Shown in pieces: positions 1 to 10,373 of a stretch of 64,000 nucleotides of DNA (the first letter of the stretch is position 1; every line of letters starts with the position of its first letter). This DNA comes from Quillaja saponaria (taxonomy: Eukaryota; Streptophyta; Magnoliopsida; Fabales; Quillajaceae), in assembly GCA_029379385.1 (NCBI GenBank), contig CM055613.1:21859652-21923651 (forward strand), given 5' to 3'. A program made the position numbers and the translations under genes. A model generated the notes under the pieces. The model was not told where the DNA came from, searched no databases, and saw only the letters and a program-made list of their open reading frames with translations.

Positions 1-1354
1 ATCATAACCGTTGATCTAAATAGATTTTCATTTGTTTTTACAAGTCTTATTCGTCACCACAGTCATGTCAGTACTCTCATAATCCTAAACGGACTAGTAT
101 TTAATGGTATTGCCCCCCAAACCCAAAAGTGGTAAGTTTTTGCCTTGAAACTCAAAATTTGGCCTAAAGTCCTAACCTTTGATCTAAATGGATTTCCCGT
201 TATTCCACAGATTTTATTTGTCCCAATGGTCATGTCGGTACTAGTGGAATTCTAAACGGACTAGTATTTGACTATTTTGTCCCTTGAACCACTTTTTACA
301 AAGTTTTTACCTTGAAACTGAAAATTTGTCCTAAAATCCTAACCATTGATCCAAATCGATTTCTATTTATTCCTACAAATCTTATTTGTCCCACCGTGGT
401 GCCGGTACTTACGGAATTCTAAACGAACTAGTTTTTGACCGTTTTGCCTACCGAACTCAAACTTGGCAAATTTATGCCTTAAAACTCAAAATTTGGCCTT
501 AAATCCTAACTACTGATCCAAATGGATTTCCGATTGTTCATACAGGTCTTATTCATTCCCACATTCGTGCCCAGTACTCCCAACATCCTAAATGAACTAA
601 TATTTGACCGTTTTGCCTCTCGAACCCAAACTTAGCAAACTTCTACCTTGAAACTCAAAATTTGGTCTAAAATCCTAACCTTTGATCTACATGGATTTTC
701 AGTTGTTTCTACCGATATTATTCGCCCCACGGTCATGCTAGTACTCCCATAATCCTAAACGGACTAGTATTTGACATTTTTTGCCCCCAACCCAAGTTTT
801 CAATTTTTTTTGCCTTGAAACTCAAAATTTATTCTAAAATCCTAACCATTGATCCACAAGGATTTCTAGTTGTTCCTACTAGTCTTATTCATCCCAATGG
901 TTGTGCCAGTACTACCGTAATCCTAAACTGTCTAGTATTTGACCATTTTGCCCCCTGAACTAAAACTTGGCAAGTTTTTGCCTTGAAACTCAAAATTTAT
1001 TCTAAATTCCTAACCGTTGATCCAAATAGATTTCTAGTTGTTCCTACAATTCTTATTCATTCCCAAGGTTGTGCCAGTATTACCGGAATCTTAAACGGTC
1101 TAGTATTTGATTATTATGCCCCTGAACCTAAACTTGGTATGTTTTTGCCTTGAAACTCAAAATTTGTTATAAAATCATAACTGTTGATCCAAATGGATTT
1201 CTAATTTTTCCTATAGGTCTTATTCGTCCCTAGGTCTTGCAAGTAATACCAAAATCCTAAATGGGAGTATTTGACTGTTTTTTCCCCAAAGCTAAACTTG
1301 GCATGTTTTTTATTTGAAACTCAAAATTTATCCTAAAATCCTAACCGTTGATCC
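1..1354. repeat. Satellite array, about 168-bp monomer, 8 copies
   Basis: The landmark CTAGTATTTGAC, preceded by a variant of CCTAAACGGA, recurs near 94, 261, 428, 597, 764, 932, 1100 and 1265, so the period is 165-169 bp. Each monomer also carries TTGCCTTGAAACTCAAAATTT and a variant of CCTAACCGTTGATCCAAATG. Monomers differ at many positions, so the array is old or from its edge. It runs off the left side of the window and stops abruptly at about 1354 after ATCCATG. A length near 168 bp fits nucleosome-scale plant satellites; whether it is centromeric or subtelomeric cannot be told from sequence alone. Confidence 0.93.
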
Positions 1355-1428
1355 ATGTTATACGATGTTGTGTTTTTTTTAGTAAGTTATCGAGGTGAAT
1401 GTTCCATTATAAAATACAAGATCAAGAT

Positions 1429-1830
1429 TCAAAGGATAAACATGTATGCTAACAACACAAATGAATTGATGACTAAAAGCTTACATGTTATTATGTTGAC
1501 AAAAATATATGCTTTTCCTACACGTTCCAGATTTTTGTTAACTTTACTTCCTGCAAAATGACTTTCATCCTCTATATTTTTATCAACTTCACCTCCAGCA
1601 CCATACATATCGTCACCCTTTTGATTTTCATCGGCTTCAACTCCAACACCACACAAATTGTTATCCTCCTAATTTTCATCATCATATGGATCATCGTCCT
1701 CCTGATTTTTATCAACTTCAACTCTAGCACCATATGGATAACCATTCTCTTGATTTTCATCACGTCATTTACTGCATTTATATTCATCATGCCCAGGGGA
1801 TTTAAAAACATTTTAGGTGACACGGGATGA
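1429..1830 (-). pseudogene. Acidic repeat-encoding remnant, identity unknown
   Basis: The plus strand carries imperfect units of about 60 bp with the words GATTTTCATC, TTCAACTCC and CACCATATGGAT. Read on the minus strand they give acidic repeats of the kind E-V/A-D-E/K-N-x-x-D-D followed by Y/C-G-A/V-G, for about 75 codons in the 1429-1656 part. The frame is broken upstream (1657-1830), where the same units continue in another frame. No start, domain or partner is recognisable. It lies directly after the satellite and may be a piece of a transposon ORF with a repetitive acidic region; that is inference. Confidence 0.4.
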
Positions 1831-2409
1831 CACGGACGGAAAAACTTCCAGATATCATACTAGAAAGCAAAATCCAGATAATGTAACACAAGGTTCATAG
1901 CATCTAGTTTCAATTAGTACAATTAACACATGCCCTCGTTGAATGAATTCATTACCATTGACTCGAAAATTTTGTATGATTTGAATTTTTTGAAATATTG
2001 AAAACTACAAAAATAGAAGTTTCATTACTCTATTACTATCTTGCTATGTAAGTTTCTGGGATAGCATGCATCAGAGATATTGGCATGATATCTTATAAAT
2101 TCTAAAGAGATATGTACTCCTCAGAACTTTTAAGTTGATTAGACTTTCATGTCAAATGAAAAACACAAATTCACGTCTGTGACTTGTAGCTTTCTAGAGC
2201 AAACTTTTTGATAAGTTATTGTTGCCTATAGTATGTTGGTTCCAGTTTTAGCATGACAGAAAATATTCATCTTATTCTATAGATGAATCCTGGCCGAAAG
2301 TGGTAAACAAACTAAGAAACTCATGCTAGGTAGGGATTATATAAGCTAAGTAGCTGTTGGCAAAAATGATTAGAAGGGTAATAAGTAAGAGCTAAGGATA
2401 AGAGGACAA
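1831..2409. other. Unassigned AT-rich stretch
   Basis: No long open frame, repeat or RNA gene is visible. The composition matches the surrounding repeat DNA. Confidence 0.5.
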
Positions 2410-2640
2410 AGTTTTGTTAGAAATTTCATATATGGGCTGTCACTCAATGGTATGATTTTGGTCTAAATAAAAATAGTTTAAGGTTTGGTCTAATTGAATT
2501 AGGCTGGTAAGAGCCCAAATGGTTTATGTAATTAATTGGATGGGCTCAAGCACACCTCTTTGGGACCATGCACATCAATTTATATGACTAGGTGGTTGAT
2601 TTCCCCGTGAGACCCTTACCATTATTAAATTATCAGAAAG
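2410..2640 (+). mobile_element. LTR-type fragment, copy of the LTR near 40.3 kb
   Basis: Words such as TTTTGTTAGAAA, TTGGTCTAATTGAATTAG, AGAGCCCAAATGGTTTATGT and CACACCTCTTT recur in the same order in the reverse complement of about 40,240-40,520. That region lies in a minus-oriented LTR with a clear primer-binding site, so this is probably an LTR fragment of the same family in opposite orientation. No coding capacity is present. Confidence 0.55.
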
Positions 2641-3396
2641 TAAGTTGTTCCTTTAAATATTATATTCCTATGATTCCTATGATTCTTATGCAAAATGCTT
2701 TATATAATTAATTGCTACATGCATATATGGACAACCATGTCTACTCATCATGAAGTTGAATACTTCAATAAATTTGAATTCAATGCCCATATGAAGCCAT
2801 CAAAAGGTTTATACATGATACAAATAAAAGCTATAAAACTGTTTAAGGGAAATACACCAAATCAATAAACATATAGAATTTAGTAATATGTTTTCTCTAA
2901 GAAAACTTTAATAACAAATTTTTAGTCCTTAATTAGTATAAATAGGAAGTCAACTTCAGCATCTTATAAAGAAAACCCAACATAATATTCCCACGACATT
3001 AATTAAGTCTTAAAGATTGGAAATCAAGAAAATCATAATTATATTACTTAACATTCTATACTTCATGTATAACATTCAAGTTCAAAGACAATAGAATGTC
3101 TTATCATTCTTCATAAATTACAAAGGTCAATCAAGCTCCAAAATACAAACTGATATTTCTAGAAGAATATTGAAACAAATTTTTTCAAGGTAAGCAAATG
3201 GACATACATCCATGTCAAACAGATACATAGATGTACCCAATACGATTCTCACCTAAATCACATATTGCAATCACAAATATAATAATCATTAAGTAGTTTT
3301 CAACTTTTGATACATGAATTTAAGGGAGTAACTTCAAATGGCAGCCCCCATATTACTTCCTCACACTTATTCCTAGAGCAAGGTTGTCAGTACCAT
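2641..3396. other. Unassigned AT-rich stretch
   Basis: No ORF, RNA gene or clear repeat boundary is visible. It ends at the primer-binding site of the adjoining minus-strand LTR. Confidence 0.5.
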
Positions 3397-3408
3397 GCTC
3401 TGACACCA
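3397..3408 (-). promoter_or_regulatory. Retrotransposon primer-binding site (initiator tRNA-Met type)
   Basis: The minus strand reads TGGTGTCAGAGC, one base from the canonical TGGTATCAGAGC complementary to the 3' end of plant initiator tRNA-Met. It sits 3 bp from an LTR terminus (TGTAACACC on the plus strand, i.e. GGTGTTACA at the LTR end on the minus strand). Internal sequence of the element would lie to the left, but none is recognisable. Confidence 0.75.
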
Positions 3409-3411
3409 AAT

Positions 3412-5430
3412 TGTAACACCTCATAAACTTAGACCCTTATTTTCTAGGCTCTGCCTCCAAGTTCAACTTAGAGACTTGAATTGTTAGTGAATTATGCTAC
3501 TAAATTGTATTTATAGAAATTGGTTGAATTGGAGGTTACCTCTTTAGATTTTATTTATTTAACTATGATTCCTTAAGTTGCTTCTTTACACTTAGTTGTT
3601 TAGTTCATTGTCTTATCCATTAATAATCTTATCTTCAATTATAACTTACTAGAAATCGTTGATTCAAGTTATTCACAAATAGATTATTACCACTTCAGCT
3701 TTGCCTTTTTCTTAATTTATTCAATTCTTTTTTCTAGATCGCTTTATAAACTCTTTATTCAATCCCCCATCCATTGTTATATGCACTTTGTTAACCATTG
3801 TTTTACTACTTCATAAGTTCCCAAGTAAAGATGTATACTATCAACTTAATTCAAGTCTTTCATTCATTATAGACCAATACAATTGTGAATTCTTTATAAA
3901 TACAACCTAAAATTACACTCAATAGCTAACCCCTTATAATAACATTACAACTACACAATGTGACACAATCCTAAAAGTTGTCAAGAAGTCCATCTTCTAT
4001 ATACAAAACCACAAGTACAAGCTTTCCATGCTTAGCCATCTTACTCCCTTTTGTTGCCTATAAATTAATCACACAAATTGGAAAGTGTTCACAAAAACAA
4101 TACAACTATCTCAGTAGGCAGGGATGCAATACAACATGTTAACATGAATGAATATTCATACCATTTCAACTAATAAAAATCATATAATCCTACATAAGTT
4201 TAGGGCAAGTTAATACATAAACATGCCTCTTACTATAACAAATATTCTAACTACATATTCCAAGCAGTTATACACATAATCAAATTACCATTTCATGCAT
4301 AACCATCTAGCACACAACTCAGCATGAACAATTATATACATATATTTAAACAACTAATAAGTAGTAAGTAAGGAAAAAGTCATGCCCACCTCAACTCCAG
4401 CCACAGTTTATATACTTATCCTAATTCATTAAAGCCAATTCCAAACATCATCTTCAGGAAGTTAGCCACCTTTCTTATTTAGCAAGGTCTCCTAAACTCA
4501 GCTCTACACTCATTTAAATCCACACATGAACACAGATATGGCAAAAATAAGAAAAACGAAGGCTTGCCTTTGCCTATAGCCAAAATACCACTTCAGCCCT
4601 TAAACTATTTTCACCCAAACCATAAACCACCTTCTCCTAAGTCTCCTTTATAACTCTCCTTCAGACGTCCTCCACTAGTTTGGCCTTTAAGTGAACAAAA
4701 ATGGAGTTTAATCAAATAGGCACACACAGATTTTGGTTACCAAAATCAGATTCCAATGCTTATAGAATACAAATAGCTAGGATTCAGATCATGAAATGTT
4801 CAAGGACAATTTATCAATATGTTAGGAAAAAAAATCATCTTCAGCACCCTACTCCTAAATAGTCCTTTAAGACTCTCTAAAACTAGTTACACTAAAACAA
4901 GTACATATAGGATCCAAAAACCCCATCAATGACTTCCAATATCTCTAGAATAAACATATTATGAAATTAAAACCTATAAAGCTCCAGATGTTTTCCTCAA
5001 TATGTTAATAAAAGTTTTCTTTTAGAACATCTTAGCTAATTCAGTTAGAACACCTTCTATTCAAGCTTAGAGTAAACTGAGTTCCCTGTAGTTCAATAAA
5101 ACAACAACAACTTCCTAGGCCTTCAACTCCTTCTCTACTCAATACCATTCTAAAGGGTCTAATCTACAACCGTTCTTCAGTTAGTTACAAGTTGATTTGG
5201 CCAAGAATGCTCATGTACTCAAATTGGAATCTAAATCTCGTGTTTCCTTCAACATGTAGACCAGAAATAATCTTTATCTCTAAATTCTCTCTTTCCTACA
5301 AATATACCTAGTTATATAATCTTAATCAATTCACAAACACACATACTCATCAAATAAGATACACATACATTACAGCAGCTTAACACAATTAACTGTACAA
5401 ATCTTAATTTCAAACAATACATACGATACA
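3412..5430 (-). mobile_element. Long LTR of a minus-strand gypsy-type element (right edge approximate)
   Basis: The left edge is precise: TGTAACACC begins at 3412 right beside the primer-binding site. The body is non-coding and A/C-rich on the plus strand, as expected for a long LTR read backwards. The right edge is not defined; the next recognisable repeat begins near 5440. No target duplication was found. Confidence 0.55.
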
Positions 5431-5439
5431 TTTTTGGAA

Positions 5440-5800
5440 GGGGATGTATGTCTATTAACTATCCAACCAACATAATTAGATTTTCATTCTCTTAGAGGGA
5501 GTTTTGCTTAATTAACTAAGGTAAGGACAATGTTGCAAAATTCTGTGTTTTGCAGAACTTTGTGCAACTTAAAGGAACAAACTGTATTGATCTACAAGTT
5601 CAAAAATTATAAATGATATATCATTAGAAATCTACACGAGTCTAGTAATTAATAAATGATATAGCATTTTCTACCCTTTCCAATTGTTCCCTTCTTACCA
5701 AATATTTTCAAGACATCTAAAATATCTCTTTATCAACAACCGTACCAGGTATATTGAAATTTATACACTTAACATGTAATAATTTAATAGAAAATATTTG
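5440..5800 (+). repeat. Dispersed LTR-type repeat R1, copy 1
   Basis: This segment is collinear with 51,360-51,850 in the same orientation and with the reverse complement of about 28,980-29,165. Shared words include TTAATTAACTAAGGTAAGG, AAACTGTATTG and a stretch that is TATCAACAACCGTACCA here and TATCAACCTTACCA at 51.8 kb. The three copies are diverged. Its occurrence inside the long plus-strand LTR at 49-52.9 kb suggests it is part of that LTR family. Confidence 0.65.
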
Positions 5801-5879
5801 CACACACAAACCTATCAAGCATATAGTATGCTAACCTTTTAGACTTACTGCCTTACACACTAAAAAGGCATACTAAGGC

Positions 5880-6200
5880 TAGCCTTTAGGGCACACAATC
5901 TTGCATTCTATGTGCAAGTTATCATAAATGACATGATACATTCTCTGCCCAAAGGAGAGTTTGAAATGAAAGGACTTGGATTCGTGTAGAATAAATTCTT
6001 ATTCTTAGTCATTTAGTATCCATTTTGTTTGACATAGTACATTCTCGATCTAGAAAGTTTATCTACCTAAAGGGGATGGATTTTTCAAAACCTAGGATGC
6101 TCTCATGTTTTGACTTCATGAGTTGAATGTGATATCCTAATGGCATGCTACATTATCTACCTAAAGGGGAGTTTATAATGTTGCATGTTGGAATTATATA
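5880..6200 (+). repeat. Dispersed repeat R2, copy 1
   Basis: The words CATTCTC, TTTATCTACCTAAAGGGGATGGA and CCTAGGATGCTCTCATGTTTTG recur, reverse complemented, at about 38,640-38,960. Within each copy the 'AAAGGGGA' block is itself repeated at an interval of about 100-240 bp. There is no coding capacity. Family unknown, probably part of an LTR or untranslated leader. Confidence 0.6.
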
Positions 6201-6644
6201 AAATAAGTTTTTATTTTAGTTATTAATTATCCTGATTGTTTAGCATGTTGCATTCTTTTATTTTGAGTTAGTCTCATTTGTTGTTAACAACAATACTGCT
6301 TCCATTGAATTGATGAATAGGATAAGCCTAGTTTGAGTGAAAATGTCCATCTCTTAACACTTCACGAGTGGTTTATCTAAAACTGAGGGTGACTTTTAAG
6401 TTTCTCAATTCAAAAATAGTTTTAGCAAGTATTTTTAAGGTAACTTGAAACATATTTATCATAGGATATGTTAGAATACTAAAGGGTATGGTAACGGTCG
6501 GAAACCTAATGTGGGTGGCAATAAGACTGTCATGAATGAACTTTATGTGCTTTTAGTGCAGTAAAAGAGTCATGTGTAGGCATATTGCCTTAAATTCAAG
6601 TCTTGGTTAATAACCAAGAAATGTGTTTTTTTTTCCCCCCCTAA

Positions 6645-6708
6645 AAAATGAAATCAAGTGAATAAGTGGTAAAACTAAAATGAAATCAAGTGAATAAGTG
6701 GTAAAACT
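6645..6708 (+). repeat. Exact 32-bp tandem duplication
   Basis: The 32-bp unit starting AAAATGAAATCAAGTGAATA occurs at 6645-6676 and again, without change, at 6677-6708. Perfect identity implies a recent event in an otherwise diverged region. Confidence 0.9.
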
Positions 6709-8150
6709 TTGAGTCGGGAATGACGTCAAAATGGATTTGTTGAGTTGCCATTTCATGGTTCAAAAGTGATTTGAAACATGTAAGTGCTATTTGATTTTAA
6801 TTTCCTTGTTGGACAAAATGGTCATGTTATTTTTAATTTTTGTGATTTTAAAGTTCAAATACTTTAAAATGCTTTAAAATCTAAAATTATTGTGGATGTG
6901 TTTAACTCATCCATATGTAATGCCTTTTAATACTTAGAAAATTTGTTTCCAAAATATCTTTAATAACAAATAATAATAAATCCTAAATATTTTGGTATAA
7001 ACATCTACATCAAATATTAAGATAACATGTAAGGTGTCAATTCTCATATCCATATGCTCCGAATCCAGATTTAATTTAAGACCATCTTCCAAATATTTTT
7101 AGCTTCTACCAAGCAATAGTTTTAATGCAAGCAACACAATTAACCTACCAGTGATTTTATAAAGTGATGGGTAGATCACATTGCCCAATAATTTTGTTTC
7201 AAAAAATGCATGTGCAAATATTGTGTATCTCTTGCTCTTGTCCATCCATTGTCAAAATTAGAATCATTATAACTCACAACACTTTCTATTACACTCAATT
7301 GAGATCTGAAGAAGTTTTTGTTCACATGAATAGACAAAAATGCATGTAAAATGGCAATATTTATTTTCTAAACATATTTAGGGTACTACATACATTGATC
7401 ATGGTTAAGTGCAAAGTTTTTAGATTTGATAGTCTTCATGTGATTTTTATATATACATATATATAATTGGGTTTAAACTTAGAAATGATGCCTATTCAGC
7501 ATTCACTTACAAGAAATGTGTTCAAGAAATATTTAAATATATGGTAGGCATTAGGTACTACATATTGTTTTAAGGTACAATGGAGGCTTGGGTAGCTAGG
7601 AATCTATTACCTACTTGTAGGTTTTGGCCTTAGATTTTGTAACTAGTTAGGAAATTAGAGAATGAGCTTATTACTAGTTAAAGTCATTTGTTTGTTCCAA
7701 CATGATTTAGTAACTCACAGTTTGGACATTATCTAGATATGTATACATCCATATCATTATAGAGAAGAGATGTGTGATGGACACTAGAACAATATGTTTG
7801 TCAGCTAGCTATTGTTCAAAACATGGTTGAAAAAGTTAAGGCATGGGAAGAAGTGAAAAAGTTCCACTTTAATTTTGTTGTGTAATATAGAAAAAGCTCT
7901 AATCTTCAACATCTAAAATTTTAGGTTTCAATTTTTGCTACATGCAATGAATATACTATGAAACTAAAAATGCAAAGGATAGAAGAAGATAAAATCTTTT
8001 ATAGATTACCAGAAATAGGGCTTGATCGAATGATAGATAATTCATACGCTAGTTTAGGATAATGCTTGAAATTATGATACTTTATAATTTGTGCATTTTC
8101 TTGATGTAAATTTATATTTTTATTGTTGCGTGACTTGAGATGAATATGTA
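6709..8150. other. Unassigned AT-rich stretch
   Basis: Only short chance open frames are present (longest about 60 codons at 7164-7349, without recognisable motif). A short TA-rich run lies near 7447-7465. Nothing else is supported. Confidence 0.5.
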
Positions 8151-8159
8151 GTTCACAAA

Positions 8160-8700
8160 ATGAAAGAGTTAATATCAATTATTAGACGGAAGAACATACC
8201 ATTAGTTAAGATCATTAAGAAGAAAGTATTAGTAGAAGGTAACCCAAAGTGTTTGGCGATATATATGTTGTGGTTGGAGATTTATTCTATAGGAGTTGTC
8301 ATAATTTGGAGATCTTGGAGCAACCATCATCAAACATTTCACGAAGAAGTTAGGCTGTGGTTTTTTTTTTATTTCAATCAATGGTAAATTGGCTGGAAGG
8401 AGTTAAAGGAGTGGATCATGATTCCATGTATTGTAGTACACTAAATATGTTTAGAATAGAAATATTATCATTCTACAAGGCACTTTTGTCTATTCATGTG
8501 AACAAAAACTTCTATGCATCCCAATTGAGTGTAAAACAAAGAGTTGTGAGTTTCAATGATTCTGATTTTGACAATAGATGGACAAGAGTGGGGGATACAC
8601 AATGACTGTACATGCATTTTTTGAAATATATTATTGGACAGTCTAATTTACCCATCACTTCATAAAATCATTGTTGGTGTATTGTGTTGCTTGTATTGAA
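8160..8700 (+). repeat. Unidentified repeat unit U, isolated partial copy
   Basis: This stretch matches the middle and end of the units tandemly arranged at 15.4-18.8 kb (shared words: TTAGTAGAAGG, GGTTGGAGATTTATT, GAGCAACCATCATCAAACA, TGTATTGTAGTACACTAAATATG). Overlapping open frames of 75 and 82 codons (8160-8387, 8357-8605) together suggest a decayed coding sequence, with conserved stretches such as CSTLNMFRIEILSF and LSIHVNKNF. I do not recognise the protein. The copy is cut at about 8700 where gag of the next element begins. Confidence 0.6.
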
Positions 8701-8702
8701 AC

Positions 8703-9037
8703 TAGTGCATGGTAAGTAGTAGAGCCAATCCATAGCTGTGTCTGCTAAAAAGAATGGAAAAACTCTAAACTTGATTTGGATCTTTGGAAATCCCAGTAGG
8801 TTTCATGCTTGAACAAAACACATGAAACTCCATTAAGTGTTTGTGAGGATCTTCCCCTGCAAGACCACAAAAAGTTGGCAAAAGATGGATTAGACCAGAT
8901 TTCAATTCAAAAGCAACATCTAAAGTAGGATATTCAATGCAAAGTGGTTGTTGGCTTAGATTAGGAGCCGCCAACTCCTTCAACGTTTGATTTGCATTGT
9001 TAGCCATGCTTTCAGATGTTGATGAATTGGATGACAA
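8703..9037 (-). pseudogene. Ty3/gypsy gag, N-terminal fragment
   Basis: Reading leftwards from ATG at 9037, the first 90 codons contain a short Ser/Asn-rich start, then LKELAAPN, LKSGLIHLLPTF, GEDPHKHL and SSMKPTGI. These are typical of the N-terminal part of retrotransposon gag (capsid-like) proteins in plant Ty3/gypsy elements that use a tRNA-Asp primer. After about residue 88 the frame shifts, and FPF-LADTAMDWLYYLP follows in another frame before the sequence is cut at about 8703. Roughly 110 residues of a protein that is normally several times longer remain. The primer site and LTR lie just upstream, so the start is well placed. It cannot be functional. Confidence 0.85.
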
Positions 9038-9180
9038 GACCTGCTTGTTGGTAAGCTCTAATGAACTTTCTTATTTGTTGGAGTCTAAGAGCATAATCTT
9101 CGCTTGTCATACAAACTTGTAAAATAAAAGAAGAGAAAAAAAAGAACTTAAATTAAGTTGACTAATAAATTAAAATATCA

Positions 9181-9200
9181 ACTCCCTGGCAATGGCACCA
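9181..9200 (-). promoter_or_regulatory. Primer-binding site, tRNA-Asp type, degenerate
   Basis: The minus strand reads TGGTGCCATTGCCAGGGAGT, close to the TGGCGCCGTTGCCGGGGA used by Athila/Tat-type elements. The differences are transitions of the kind produced by cytosine deamination. It is 6 bp from the LTR end and about 145 bp upstream of the gag start at 9037. Confidence 0.85.
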
Positions 9201-9206
9201 AAATTT

Positions 9207-10200
9207 TGATGCGTGTCGAAAGCACCAATTAAAATCTCTACTTTAATCTAGCTATAAAGTTAGGGTAGGCAAAGGTCAAACCCACGAAGAATTGAATTTA
9301 ACTAATTTGTGCAAGATATAAATTCTAATGATAGTAAAATAAAAAGGGGGTTTTATGTTTTTAGTTTGAATGTAAAACTGAAAGTAAAATTAAATAACTA
9401 ACAAGCAATAGAGAAAGCTTCAGATAAATAAAGAGTATCCACCATGGGAGTTTGACATTGATCATTGATCACAGTTATTTAATCATTCATTCAAACATTC
9501 AGCCTATAATATCAACAAGCTCTGATATTCCAAATCTTGTCTTAGTTCGTTGTTAATCAAAATAGGCTTTTTGATTAATCTCTTGCTATTAAATAATCCT
9601 AAACAAGCTCTAAGAGATAGAAATATAGCTGAAGCCAAGCAATAAACACACAGGCTTGGTTTATTTAACTCAATCTATGTTCATCATAGCAATTCATAAA
9701 AACAATAAGGAAACTCTAAAAATGTTTATTGACTTTGGAAAAAGTAATATCTAAAACTTCCTAAGCTAAGTATTTATAGGCTAATTAGAAGAGATAAAAA
9801 CTCTGCAATTCTAATCTAACTTGAAGTCCTTATTAGATTGGGGTCTTGGTATTTGAACTCTTGCTTGGATTCCTAACTTGCTCTCAAAATAGGTCCAAAT
9901 ACAAGATGTGCTTGTTATCCTCGTACCAATCTGATTAGGAAGTTCAGATAAGTATGGAATGGCACTACAGCGCTTACTTCCTTGGCGATGCAGTGCCTTT
10001 CTCTCTAACATCCAATGAAGTCGTCTTCCATCCAGCATCACGGCTTCCTTCTTTGCTACACTATGGCTTAACGCCCACTGACTTCAAATCTTTAAAACTA
10101 GGAACAATGACTGTGACTCCCTCTTTCCTTAAATTTATACTTAATCTACTTCATAAACTCTTAAGCTAATTTAATCGATAATCAAACTCTTCAGCCAATT
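9207..10200 (-). mobile_element. 5' LTR of the minus-strand gypsy element (right edge approximate)
   Basis: The LTR edge beside the primer site is TGATGCGTGTCG (plus strand), i.e. ...CGACACGCATCA on the minus strand. The adjoining sequence (CAAACCCACGAAGAATTGAATTTAACTAATT) resembles the corresponding end of the solo LTR at 19,922 (CGAACCACGAGGAATTAGAT). A GC-richer block with GGCACTACAGCGCTTA and TTGGCGATGCAGTGCC near 9,959-10,000 matches the GC-rich words of the other Athila-type LTRs here. The distal edge is not clear; no target duplication was identified. Confidence 0.65.
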
Positions 10201-10373
10201 TAATTGATAATACTTTTGTTAATTGTATTTTCTAGCATTTTTTTTATTTTCTTCCTACGGTGATACTTGTATAAATTTTCTTAGACATTCCTCTTATTTC
10301 TCTTTACACCATATGGCCATGATTAGTAATCTTATATTTTTCCTTCTAAATTTTATCTTTTCTTCCAATTAAC

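Noticed and set aside
3400..3420. tRNA gene suggested by the GGTGTCAGAGC-like word
   Set aside because: It is a primer-binding site beside an LTR end; no cloverleaf or A and B boxes are seen.
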